A stretch of 37,529 bases of DNA. Source: an uncultured Bacteroidia bacterium (GTDB taxonomy: Bacteria; Bacteroidota; Bacteroidia; Bacteroidales; Prolixibacteraceae). The notes under the pieces are model-generated. The model searched no databases, was not told where the DNA came from, and saw nothing but the letters and a program-made list of their open reading frames with translations. Below are positions 17,876 through 25,833 of this stretch, piece after piece. Made by a program: the position numbers and the translations under genes. The DNA lies in contig CAINLJ010000062.1 in the NCBI GenBank assembly GCA_903850335.1, positions 1 through 37,529 on the forward strand, in the 5' to 3' direction. Positions within the stretch are counted from its first letter, which is position 1, and the number at the start of each line of letters is the position of its first letter.

Positions 17876-18958
17876 TCATATCATTCTGTGAACTGGATTT
17901 GGGAATCCGGGTTTAAAATATGACAGAAACTTTTCATTCACCGTGACGCCTTCTTTAGATTTCACCTTTTCAAGATTATCAAACAGAATTTTTCTCAACT
18001 CATCGGGAGATGCCTGAATTCTTGCATTGACAAGTAAATAAACAAAATCAGATATCTCATTATTGAGAAGATTTTGATAATCATTTTCTAATATCGTAGT
18101 ATAACTGATCTTACCAGAATAATCATTGTATTTGATATAGAACTTCAAATGGCCAATAGGCATATTCTGATCAATAATGTCTTTTGACAGTTGTCTGATA
18201 AATTCATAGGTATGTTCAACAGAAGTATTGTTCTGAGTAAGAATTTCAATTTCTTCATCGAGCCATGCCAGATTAGCCTCGCCGGCTCCATATTTTTCAT
18301 AATCGATATCAATGACATTATGCTCCTGTATTTTCGGGGAATCGGCAATAATTGCGATCCATTTCCCCAGGGAATTGTAATCCAGAGAATTTTGAAAAAG
18401 TACTTTTTTCGAAGCGTATACGCTGTTCAATAAGGTTTGTAAGGATTCAAAATCGGTCGCACTTAGTAGATCTACTTTATTGACAATAAGAATTTCGGCC
18501 TCCTCCAATTGTTTTTCCCAGATATAATTTGTCTCATCTTTAAATGGTAAGGCCTTACCCTGTAAATGCATGAGTAAAAGCTGAGAGTCTACAAAACTAG
18601 AGAACGTTACCTGTTCAATATCAGACTCTCTGTATTGGAGTAAGGGCTTTAAAACTGTAGCAATAAGATCAGTACATGAACCAACAAATTCAGCAAATAT
18701 TTCATCAGGGTTGTAGTCTTTCTGTAAAAGATTAATTTGGGAATCAAGTTCATTATAATTGCAGCAAAAACATCCTCCTGTAACTTCGGCGTATGGAATT
18801 TCAGCCTGTTGCATCACCTGACTATCAACGAGACATTGTCCCTGATCATTTGTGATAACAGAGGTTGTGATTCCCTTGTCTGACAATATTTTACATACAT
18901 TGGCAATTGCAGTGGTTTTTCCACTGCCCAGGAAGCCTCCGACTAAATGTATTTTCAT
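17876..18958 (-). CDS. CobW/G3E-family GTPase, putative metal chaperone
   Basis: A 360-aa cytoplasmic P-loop GTPase of the G3E family. The Walker A loop GGFLGSGKTT covers residues 7-16. The metal-binding CxCC motif is C63-x-C65-C66 (GGCFCCN). The guanine-specificity motif NKVD is at 160-163. Family members (CobW, YeiR, ZNG1-like) deliver zinc, cobalt or other metals to client enzymes. The C-terminal half (about 220-360) is less conserved and does not match the usual CobW C-terminal domain strongly by eye. It is monocistronic between 97-bp and 225-bp gaps. No Zur-like site was recognised upstream, so the metal is unknown. Confidence 0.85.
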   Translation of the reverse strand: MKIHLVGGFLGSGKTTAIANVCKILSDKGITTSVITNDQGQCLVDSQVMQQAEIPYAEVTGGCFCCNYNELDSQINLLQKDYNPDEIFAEFVGSCTDLIATVLKPLLQYRESDIEQVTFSSFVDSQLLLMHLQGKALPFKDETNYIWEKQLEEAEILIVNKVDLLSATDFESLQTLLNSVYASKKVLFQNSLDYNSLGKWIAIIADSPKIQEHNVIDIDYEKYGAGEANLAWLDEEIEILTQNNTSVEHTYEFIRQLSKDIIDQNMPIGHLKFYIKYNDYSGKISYTTILENDYQNLLNNEISDFVYLLVNARIQASPDELRKILFDNLEKVKSKEGVTVNEKFLSYFKPGFPNPVHRMI

Positions 18959-19183
18959 ATTTTAATGATTTGAGCATAAAACGAATGAAAAAGTCCCTGA
19001 AATTTCACTGGCAATTACCTTTGAATTTATCATTCAGGAACCCATAAAAAATAACTTCTATATTAGGTATTAAATTAAAAATCCAAATATAAAAAATAGG
19101 TATAGGTGAAAAACTTTAAAATTCATAAAAATGCCAAATTTGAAAATTTAGTTCAGGATCCTTATAATCAAATGAATAATGAT

Positions 19184-20275
19184 TTATTGTCGTTTATAAA
19201 CCCTAATCCAATCAATGAAAGTTGAACAGGGGAAAACAGCATCCTGGGTGATTGCTCCTCCATATGTAAGATTGTCATTTCCTCCTACGCCAGCGGTTAA
19301 CAGAATATAAAAGTTGTGTTCAAAGGGTGACCATTCAGGAAAATGATTGGAATTTTCGGATTTGAAGACTCTCATACCATCGGTATTCACAACGGCTGCC
19401 TGATCCTGTCCATCCGGTATACCGTTATTAAAAGCTGCCCCGTCATTAAAGTAATGAATGTGATAAAGGTTATTGTCTATCACAAATTCAAGCCTTTCTG
19501 AAAACCAGTCTAAACGATAAATATGAAATCCGCCACTCCCTGCAGTGGAATCTTCGGCTGCAACGGGCCATCCGCCATATCCGGGGTTTACTTTTGGAAC
19601 CTCTTTGTCTTTATAACTGTAATAAGCACCCTGATGACCATGATTCCAACTTTGATAAAGGTTATTCTCCCAGGACCATGCATAATGAACACTTCCAAGA
19701 TTACTTCCTGGAATCGAACCTGTATATTCCATAATATCTATCTCGCCACCCTGTGGCCACATGATAGATGCCACATTAGGTGGCTTTTCAGCAGGCATCA
19801 TCCAGAAGGCAAAACCCTGCCCTTTGTATCGAACATCTCTTGGCCAAATTCTGGCTTCGATACGGTATCCCGGACCATATGAACCAGTAAAACCTGTGTT
19901 TAGTCTGGCACTTGTAAAGTTTCTGTCAACATAGGTCTCCTTTCTGGTGATTAAGGCAAGGCATCCACCACCGGCATTTAACATATCCCCGGCAATTTTG
20001 ACATTTTCGCTGCGTTCAGTGGCACGATCAAGCTGTCCGGTTCCAAAATCACCATTAAGACCCGTACCTGCCTCAATAGTCCATTTCGTTAAATCGATAG
20101 CAGAACCATTAAATTCATCATTCCAGACTAAAACATATCCAGGATAAACTGCTGGTGGAGGAATATAGGAAGGTGGAACAACCGGAGGAACAGCTTTAAT
20201 ATCGACTGAACCCTTCTTTTGGCATGAGTTAAAAAGCAGGAAAAGTAAAACAAAAATGGCAACACGTTTAGACAT
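19184..20275 (-). CDS. GH16 endo-beta-glucanase-like lipoprotein
   Basis: A 363-aa surface or periplasmic enzyme. The N-terminus has a lipoprotein signal (VLLFLLFNSC, Cys18) followed by a Pro-rich linker (residues 29-46). The GH16 domain starts at VLVWNDEFNGSAID (48-61). Catalytic residues sit in GGEIDIMEYTG: E178 nucleophile, D180 and E183 acid/base. This ExDxxE form is typical of laminarinases (beta-1,3-glucanases) and relatives, though agarases and lichenases share the fold. It starts directly after the stop of the upstream membrane protein gene (0-bp gap), so the two are probably cotranscribed. The C-terminus IDWIRVYKRQ closes the domain; there is no extra module. Confidence 0.92.
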   Translation of the reverse strand: MSKRVAIFVLLFLLFNSCQKKGSVDIKAVPPVVPPSYIPPPAVYPGYVLVWNDEFNGSAIDLTKWTIEAGTGLNGDFGTGQLDRATERSENVKIAGDMLNAGGGCLALITRKETYVDRNFTSARLNTGFTGSYGPGYRIEARIWPRDVRYKGQGFAFWMMPAEKPPNVASIMWPQGGEIDIMEYTGSIPGSNLGSVHYAWSWENNLYQSWNHGHQGAYYSYKDKEVPKVNPGYGGWPVAAEDSTAGSGGFHIYRLDWFSERLEFVIDNNLYHIHYFNDGAAFNNGIPDGQDQAAVVNTDGMRVFKSENSNHFPEWSPFEHNFYILLTAGVGGNDNLTYGGAITQDAVFPCSTFIDWIRVYKRQ

Positions 20276-21094
20276 TTATCCCTTTACCTGTTTATTCTTA
20301 AATTTCAGAACTAAAAAATTAATTAAAAGTCCCATGTAAGCACCTGCAAATGTGAGCGGAAGGGAGATAATGAGGGAGATAATTATTTCGAAAGGGAATA
20401 GATTATGCGAAGTTGCATCCCCGATCATATCGATAAAGATCCTAAATACGACTGCTGTTACCAGACCAAAGGCCATAATTAGCGCACACTGATTCACTTT
20501 CTTAGGCAAAAAATAGCTAATTGCGAAGGCTGAACCCAATAATATCAGCACCATCATTGTTACCAGAAAAACTGGAAAGGTTTTTGTCGGCACTTTGGGC
20601 GAGGTCAGATTATATATCAATCCTGCTACAAAGCCCGGGAAGAAACCCAGTAATAAGGACCAGTATTTACGTAACCAGCCATTTATTCCACTAGCTTTAG
20701 TATCCTGTTTAAGAAAATAAGGACTAAGATGGGCCCCGATTAATACAGGAAAGCCTTGAAGTGCATAAATTGGAAGCTTAAAGAAAAGGTAGGGTAAAGA
20801 ACGAAGAACAGAGATCGATCCAGCTGATTCATTTGGAAATAACACTATTGAAACTAGTTCGATGACAGGCAAAGCAAGAATACTTGCCAAGGCTAGTTTC
20901 CAGCTGTTCAGTTCCTTGAAATATTTTATAGTGACTCCTACTGAAAACAAAATCAGAACAGCAGTAAGTATCATTGGACCTTCACCGACTCCTACTGCAT
21001 GTAAATATGACGGAATTGACCAGACTAACGCGCCCGCAACAAATGCAATACTCCACCAAAAAAAGTCCTTATTTTTAAGTTCCCTGAAATTCAT
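20276..21094 (-). CDS. Multi-pass membrane protein, function unknown
   Basis: A 272-aa very hydrophobic protein with about seven to eight predicted helices, for example near residues 13-35, 39-57, 66-86, 145-165, 175-195, 203-222 and 235-262. I do not recognise the family. No catalytic motif, metal site or signal peptide is obvious. It ends exactly where the GH16 lipoprotein gene begins, so it is the upstream partner in a two-gene transcript. A role linked to the glucanase is inference from position only. Confidence 0.7.
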   Translation of the reverse strand: MNFRELKNKDFFWWSIAFVAGALVWSIPSYLHAVGVGEGPMILTAVLILFSVGVTIKYFKELNSWKLALASILALPVIELVSIVLFPNESAGSISVLRSLPYLFFKLPIYALQGFPVLIGAHLSPYFLKQDTKASGINGWLRKYWSLLLGFFPGFVAGLIYNLTSPKVPTKTFPVFLVTMMVLILLGSAFAISYFLPKKVNQCALIMAFGLVTAVVFRIFIDMIGDATSHNLFPFEIIISLIISLPLTFAGAYMGLLINFLVLKFKNKQVKG

Positions 21095-21226
21095 TTTAAG
21101 CCAATTAGGATTGTTTTATAATTGTTGCTCCGACACCAGGTCTGGAAATGTTCAGGGATAAAAATAATCAATTTTAGGTTCTTGTGTCCGGTTTTTTTAA
21201 GTTTAATATATATCCGGTCAGAATTG

Positions 21227-21267
21227 CGCTTCCGGTAGTTACTAAGAATAACCAAATACCGGAAGCG
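21227..21267 (+). terminator. Strong hairpin with a downstream T-run on plus
   Basis: An 11-bp perfect inverted repeat (cgcttccggta and taccggaagcg), with an inner GTTA/TAAC pair, is followed by TTTTT on the plus strand. The flanking genes are both on minus, where no T-run follows. It may be a terminator for an unseen plus-strand transcript, or a processing or mRNA-end structure after the 138-aa gene. Confidence 0.45.
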
Positions 21268-21322
21268 TTTTTCTAGCCAGAAAATCAAGAATGATTTCTG
21301 TGTTTTCCCAATAATAATCTTG

Positions 21323-21739
21323 TTATGCCTCTTTTTTACGAAGTACAAGCGACACTGCTATACTCGTTACTGCAAGCATTGCAGAGAAAACAAGAACATC
21401 AACAATAATAATCGAAAAATTGTTATACATATTAGTCATTGAGTAATTGCCAAGGTCGGCAGAAAGAGCAATAAGCGATCCTATGATGGCCGCTACCTTC
21501 GCATTAGTTCCCAGATCAGTACTTTTTGTCCAGCTGAATATCAATGCCAAAAGGCATCCTAAGGCAAGATTTGAAAGGAACATGGCCCACATCACCATGT
21601 CTTGCATAGGTTTTGCTGCACATTGATTTGTGTTTGCCATCATGTAACCATTCAACAAAACACCATAAACCAGCCATCCTAAAAGGAAAAAGGTAACTCC
21701 ACCCGCCAGACCACCAAGTAAAATTTTGTTTGTTTTCAT
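21323..21739 (-). CDS. Small four-helix membrane protein, function unknown
   Basis: A 138-aa membrane protein with four hydrophobic segments, about residues 6-28, 49-68, 82-98 and 108-132. The first segment has a small-residue pattern (GGLAGGVTFFLLGWLVYG). A short hydrophilic loop with one Cys (NTNQCAAKP) follows helix 1. It resembles small uncharacterised Bacteroidota membrane proteins, but I cannot name the family. It is in a run of minus-strand membrane genes and is followed by the hairpin at 21227-21267. Confidence 0.7.
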   Translation of the reverse strand: MKTNKILLGGLAGGVTFFLLGWLVYGVLLNGYMMANTNQCAAKPMQDMVMWAMFLSNLALGCLLALIFSWTKSTDLGTNAKVAAIIGSLIALSADLGNYSMTNMYNNFSIIIVDVLVFSAMLAVTSIAVSLVLRKKEA

Positions 21740-21846
21740 TGCATTTAGTTTGATTATTCCTACTCTTAAGGCTTTTCAGTAACGCCCCGTTTTTATAGTG
21801 GTATCCGGACTCCACTTTAAGTTGAGGATTAATAGAGAGTACTATT

Positions 21847-23019
21847 TTAAAGATAGCTTAACCACCATTTACCTTTATTGTTAAGCTTATAACTGTCAAA
21901 CTTTTTACATAAAGGATACAAAGAAAGCACGATTCCTGCCCATACAATATACACGACCCATAGGTCAAATCCATATCCCTTGATTCCGGGGACTTCAGCT
22001 ATCCAATCAGATAGGATCAATTTTTGCCAGCCAAAACCCGATAATTGAGCAAAAATCATTGCAACACTATGAATAATGTAAAGGTGAAGAATGTAATAAA
22101 AGAATGGGACTCTTCCGAAAACTGAAAAAAAGTTAACAATACGTCCTTTCAAATTTTCAGAATTTGCTAAGAAAAGGAAAATACCACCCAGCGTCATCAG
22201 TAAATACAATAAGGATGGTGGATATTTCAAAGGGTTAAGAAATGATATAAGAGATTGACTTACTGTATTATATGTCTTCCAATCGATAGGATTACCATAA
22301 CTATTTGTCCATCTTAAAACAAAAAACAATCCAAGAGATGCAACGCCTAAAATGTTAAGAATTTTTCTTCGCTTCCTGGGATCAAATGAACCATCGTACA
22401 GCGAGCCAAAATAATAGCCAAGTGCCATCACTGCAATCCAGGGAATAAGGGGATAACCTGTATATATCTGATGAGTAGCGGAAAGTTTAAAAATGGAGAA
22501 CTCATGCAGAACAGACCAAAGGAAGTTCCCGGGGAAATGAATATTATCCAACAGGTTATGACCAAAAATAAGGACCAGACAGAAAATCAAAATATACTTC
22601 CGTTGTAAATGAATAAGGCCTGCGAGAACAATCATGCTAACCCCAAGGCACCAGATCACAAACAAATTAAACGTTCGAAACTGAGGATCGAAATACCATG
22701 CAAAATTTACAAACGTCAGCTCAATAAAGACCAGCCATAACCCACGTTTAATGAGGTAGCCAGAAAGCTCAGATTTTGCTTTTCTTCGTCCGACAAAAAA
22801 TACGGAGAGTCCTGCAAGGAAACTGAAAGCAGGGGCACAGAAATGGGTAATCCAACGGGTGAAAAAAAGTGTGAGTGTTGTTTGGGAGGGATCTGTCGGA
22901 TCGAACAGTAATGCAGAGCTGTGGAAATAATCACGTGTATGGTCGAGTGCCATGACAACCATGACTAAACCCTTTAATAAATCAATGGATTCGACTCGTG
23001 GTCTGTTTTGTATCGTCAT
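21847..23019 (-). CDS. DUF1624/heparan-alpha-glucosaminide acetyltransferase-like membrane protein
   Basis: A 390-aa polytopic protein with about ten helices. The N-terminal RVESIDLLKGLVMVVMALDHTRD is the recognisable start of the DUF1624 / HGSNAT-like acyltransferase family, where the DH pair near residue 25 is the conserved feature. Members are thought to move acyl groups across or at the membrane onto sugars; the substrate here is unknown. The frame is open upstream to 23124, but the extra 35 residues are untypical, so the ATG at 23019 (MTIQNRPRVES) is preferred. Confidence 0.85.
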   Translation of the reverse strand: MTIQNRPRVESIDLLKGLVMVVMALDHTRDYFHSSALLFDPTDPSQTTLTLFFTRWITHFCAPAFSFLAGLSVFFVGRRKAKSELSGYLIKRGLWLVFIELTFVNFAWYFDPQFRTFNLFVIWCLGVSMIVLAGLIHLQRKYILIFCLVLIFGHNLLDNIHFPGNFLWSVLHEFSIFKLSATHQIYTGYPLIPWIAVMALGYYFGSLYDGSFDPRKRRKILNILGVASLGLFFVLRWTNSYGNPIDWKTYNTVSQSLISFLNPLKYPPSLLYLLMTLGGIFLFLANSENLKGRIVNFFSVFGRVPFFYYILHLYIIHSVAMIFAQLSGFGWQKLILSDWIAEVPGIKGYGFDLWVVYIVWAGIVLSLYPLCKKFDSYKLNNKGKWWLSYL

Positions 23020-23176
23020 TGCTGCAGCGTTTGGTAATTCTGCGCAATTTATAATTAATCCAAATAAATTTAAAGTTTTTTTATAAAAAAATTTGAGCGA
23101 AGGGAAAAAAAGAAAAATCATCATTTTCCCCTCAATCTCAATTAATATTCACAGTTGTATGTTGCTAAACCAGTTG

Positions 23177-23764
23177 CTACTTTTTTACCTTTAGAATCTC
23201 CGGAGGAGCATTCAACCTAAGATTGTTTAAAACTTCGATTACCCCGTCTACTTTTTTCCCTTGCTTATCGTTTATTCCTTTTATTATGGTCCAGCTAAGA
23301 TTTGCGGCAGAGATTACTGTTGCTGCAGTGATCAGTTCAATTTTGAGTTTTTCCTTATCCGGTTTAATGTTTGTTATATAGCAATTATACAAATCATTAA
23401 TGGCTGTTACATATTTAAGAATATAGGATTCGGCATCTTTTGTTTCGGAAAGTGTATGGTTTGAATAGAATTTGTTTAACCTCCTGTAAATTCTTATTGA
23501 ATTGTTTTCAATCATATCTGCAGTAAGCTGGCAGATGATCCTGTCAGATTGCATTCTCTCTTCATTGTAATTGGCAAGTGCAGTCTCCTTCTGTAATTTT
23601 GTCATTGAAGTGTCGGCAACGATTTTCGATGAGAAGATTTCTGAGACATACTTAATCTCAACAAGCTGTGATACAAGGCCTAGGTTGATGATTTCCTTTT
23701 CTTTACCTGTAGTTTGAAGAGACAAGAGTACAAAAACAAAGAGGGTTACGAAGAATTTTTTCAT
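23177..23764 (-). CDS. Small secreted protein, function unknown
   Basis: A 195-aa protein with a clear signal peptide (KKFFVTLFVFVLLSLQTTG). The mature part is helical, charged and rich in Lys, Asn and Ile, without recognised motifs or cysteine pairs. It has no clear homologue that I can name. It follows the small 31-aa frame at 23777-23872 and is on the same strand as the peptide locus upstream, but whether it belongs to that locus is unknown. Confidence 0.65.
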   Translation of the reverse strand: MKKFFVTLFVFVLLSLQTTGKEKEIINLGLVSQLVEIKYVSEIFSSKIVADTSMTKLQKETALANYNEERMQSDRIICQLTADMIENNSIRIYRRLNKFYSNHTLSETKDAESYILKYVTAINDLYNCYITNIKPDKEKLKIELITAATVISAANLSWTIIKGINDKQGKKVDGVIEVLNNLRLNAPPEILKVKK

Positions 23765-23776
23765 GGCTTTGCATGT

Positions 23777-23872
23777 TTAATTTGTGTGATAAGCAAGGTT
23801 TATTAAGCCCATAACCAATAACAAAGTTACGGCGACAACATATCTCAATACATTTATAATATGGCTTTTCAT
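23777..23872 (-). CDS. Possible 31-aa single-helix peptide
   Basis: A short frame beginning MKSHIINVLRYVVAV and ending LINLAYHTN, with one membrane-helix-like stretch (about residues 8-25). It starts 12 bp upstream of the secreted-protein gene. Tiny hydrophobic peptides of this sort are common just before membrane or secreted genes, but this one could be chance. No ribosome binding site was seen. Confidence 0.35.
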   Translation of the reverse strand: MKSHIINVLRYVVAVTLLLVMGLINLAYHTN

Positions 23873-23937
23873 CGCATTTTCTTTTGATTAACAAATTTTG
23901 AAAGACAAATCAATGAGAGACCTCTAATGGTTAGTTG

Positions 23938-24123
23938 TTAAAATAAGTTCCAGATAGTTGCACAAAAATGTCCCAGTGCATAGCCGAGTTCATAAGCCAC
24001 TCCGTTAGATCCTGCCCAGTGAAAGATCGCATCAGATACAAACGAAAAAATAAGAATTACAAGAATTAATCCTAAAAGGAGAAGAAAAAAATTTCCGATT
24101 TTATGTAATATAGATTGAAGCAT
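23938..24123 (-). CDS. 61-aa membrane peptide with a YxxGYxxG tail
   Basis: A 61-aa protein with one strong helix (about residues 11-33, FFLLLLGLILVILIFSFV) and a C-terminal tail GVAYELGYALGHFCATIWNLF from residue 41 on. The tail carries YELGYALG, the same YxxGYxxG spacing as YSIGYVCG in the mature part of the 60-aa precursor peptide at 25610. It has no double-glycine leader and no clear cut site, so it may be an immunity or partner peptide rather than a precursor. It follows the CPBP gene by 45 bp and lies in the same direction. I know of no family match. Confidence 0.55.
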   Translation of the reverse strand: MLQSILHKIGNFFLLLLGLILVILIFSFVSDAIFHWAGSNGVAYELGYALGHFCATIWNLF

Positions 24124-24168
24124 AAATGTTATGTTTAAATAATATGAATCGACTCTCTAACGTATTCC

Positions 24169-25077
24169 TTACTTACATACGACACGTGATAATTGAGACT
24201 TCAGGTTTTTATTAAAATAAACCAAAAGTCCAACGATAAAAATTAACTGAATTACAAATAATAATGCGGAACCTTCAAGACCGAACACACCCCCATTCCA
24301 AATAGTATTACTTATTCTTGATTGCCTAAAAAGAGAATAAACATGATGACCACTTACATTAAATCCGAAAATTGATCCCTGAAAAAAATTCCATCCTAAA
24401 TGTAACCCAATCGGCATCCACAGATTTTTGGTATATATGTATGATATTCCAAGTAACACGCCAGAAAATGTAATATTTATAAATGCTATAAATGAAAAAT
24501 CTTCATTAGGTAAATGCCATAATGAAAAATAGATTGAAGATACTATTAAGGCAAATATTCTGTGCATTGACAACAATAAGTTGTTTAAAATATATCCACG
24601 AAAAAAAATTTCTTCACCAAGGCCTACAACCAGAAAAAGCAGAAAATAAATTGCAAGATTTGAAAAATCAAGTTCAACTCCAACCCATTTTATATCAGCT
24701 ATATATGTTAGAATTATTACTGTCGTCGTAATTATTAGTGCTCCTAAAAGAATTCCAAAGAATATATTTTTTGAAATATTATCCGGATAAAATCCAATAC
24801 TTATGAAACTTTTTTTATCTACAAAATTCCTAAAGATAAATACAACTACTATCGTTCCTACAAATGTGAATGATGCGATTATGAGGTCTTGGGAAGGAGT
24901 TGAATTGAGGTTTGAATAATTAATTTCAAAGCCTAATAAAATGAAACTTACTTTCTGAAATATACCGGTTAAAAATATATATGGCAGCAATATTAATACT
25001 GGTCTTGCCCAGCCTTCTATGGATGAAGAAATTCGAGGAAGCTTTGACATCGCTTTTAAATAGCTAAAATATTTCAT
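24169..25077 (-). CDS. CPBP-family membrane protease, candidate immunity protein
   Basis: A 302-aa protein with about eight membrane helices and the CPBP/Abi motifs: EEIFFRG at residues 155-161, H188 in SLWHLPN, and GWNFFQG further on. In Gram-positive bacteriocin loci, proteins of this family give self-immunity, and their place downstream of the peptide genes here fits that role. DNA is unusually AT-rich compared with neighbours: hand counts of two 60-base lines gave 14-15 G+C per line, against about 26 in a line of the ABC gene. It is followed by the 61-aa peptide. The immunity role is inference. Confidence 0.8.
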   Translation of the reverse strand: MKYFSYLKAMSKLPRISSSIEGWARPVLILLPYIFLTGIFQKVSFILLGFEINYSNLNSTPSQDLIIASFTFVGTIVVVFIFRNFVDKKSFISIGFYPDNISKNIFFGILLGALIITTTVIILTYIADIKWVGVELDFSNLAIYFLLFLVVGLGEEIFFRGYILNNLLLSMHRIFALIVSSIYFSLWHLPNEDFSFIAFINITFSGVLLGISYIYTKNLWMPIGLHLGWNFFQGSIFGFNVSGHHVYSLFRQSRISNTIWNGGVFGLEGSALLFVIQLIFIVGLLVYFNKNLKSQLSRVVCK

Positions 25078-25133
25078 TAATCAAAGATAAAAAAGCATTA
25101 ATTAACCTCAATAGCACATTAAATACAATTAAT

Positions 25134-25466
25134 TTATTTTGCTAAAATCCAGGTTACTAAGGCTCCAATAGAACTTACCAATAATTTTTGAAACCAAAAG
25201 CTATTGGTAAAATTTCTGTTTAACAATATAACAATAATAACACCTGTAAAAATCACGAGAATTTCTTTGGAAGGGTTAAAATTTTTTGGGCTAACAAGAT
25301 TAAAAAGACAATATGAAAATGGTACTGCAAATAAATAATTTCCCCATTCAGATATATTTAAATAATCTTTACTAAAATCTTTGTAATAATTCAAGAAAAT
25401 GACAAAAGCTAACGATATTAATACAACCAGATAACAATAAAATTTGAAAGTGAATATTTCCTTCAT
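25134..25466 (-). CDS. 110-aa membrane protein, candidate immunity protein
   Basis: A 110-aa protein with about four hydrophobic segments (about residues 8-25, 44-58, 69-83 and 93-108). I do not recognise the family. Its size and membrane pattern resemble small bacteriocin immunity proteins, and it sits between the precursor peptides and the CPBP gene, 56 bp before the latter. Its DNA is very AT-rich (two hand-counted 60-base lines had 14 and 15 G+C). The hairpin at 25542-25574 separates it from the peptide genes. Confidence 0.6.
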   Translation of the reverse strand: MKEIFTFKFYCYLVVLISLAFVIFLNYYKDFSKDYLNISEWGNYLFAVPFSYCLFNLVSPKNFNPSKEILVIFTGVIIVILLNRNFTNSFWFQKLLVSSIGALVTWILAK

Positions 25467-25541
25467 AGTAAATAATGTTATACAATGTAAAAACTTATTG
25501 TAAAGTAAAAATTGCTCTTGATAGAATGGGAATTATTAAAG

Positions 25542-25574
25542 ATTCAAGTCTTGCCAGTTTAGTAAGACTTGAAT
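25542..25574 (-). terminator. Hairpin after the precursor peptide genes
   Basis: A perfect 11-bp inverted repeat (attcaagtctt / aagacttgaat) with an 11-nt loop lies 36 bp downstream of the 60-aa precursor stop. On minus it is followed by CTTTAATAATT, a weak T-rich tract. It could be a partial terminator or an mRNA 3' stabiliser that makes peptide mRNA more abundant than the downstream candidate immunity mRNA. Confidence 0.55.
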
Positions 25575-25609
25575 ACCTTTATTAATTCAATTTCACAGTA
25601 CCAATCAAT

Positions 25610-25792
25610 TTATTGAAAGTCTTTTAGTGCTTGTTGAACAGCGGCTCCTTCTGGTGTAGTGGACCATGCCTTATAAATATTATGTGCGATTCCACATACA
25701 TAACCTATCGAATACGATATCCAGGTGCCTCCATTTATTGATTTAGCTTCTTCAAAACCTATTTCATATAGGCCTTTAATTTCTGTTTTCAT
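25610..25792 (-). CDS. Double-glycine leader precursor peptide (bacteriocin-like), 60 aa
   Basis: A 60-aa precursor. The leader is MKTEIKGLYEIGFEEAKSINGG (residues 1-22 together, with Glu at -8, Ile at -4 and GG at -2/-1 before the cut). The predicted mature 38-residue peptide starts TWISYSIGYVCGIAHNIYK and contains a GxxxG motif (GYVCG), as in the helices of two-peptide class IIb bacteriocins. It has a single cysteine, so no internal disulfide. It begins 41 bp after the 49-aa precursor and lies just downstream of the C39 exporter genes. A role as bacteriocin or signal peptide is inferred; no activity is known. Confidence 0.75.
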   Translation of the reverse strand: MKTEIKGLYEIGFEEAKSINGGTWISYSIGYVCGIAHNIYKAWSTTPEGAAVQQALKDFQ

Positions 25793-25833
25793 AATTAATT
25801 GTTTTTTATTAAATTAAATTAGGGGAGCTCCTC

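Noticed and set aside
19523-19882. 119-aa plus frame inside the GH16 gene
   Set aside because: Antisense shadow of the GH16 catalytic region.
21091-21348. 85-aa minus frame over the hairpin between two membrane genes
   Set aside because: Overlaps the ends of both neighbours and the inverted repeat; basic and low-complexity composition.
23703-23894. 63-aa minus frame over the secreted-protein start
   Set aside because: Overlaps the well-supported signal peptide of the 195-aa gene in another frame; the 31-aa frame in the same gap is a better candidate.
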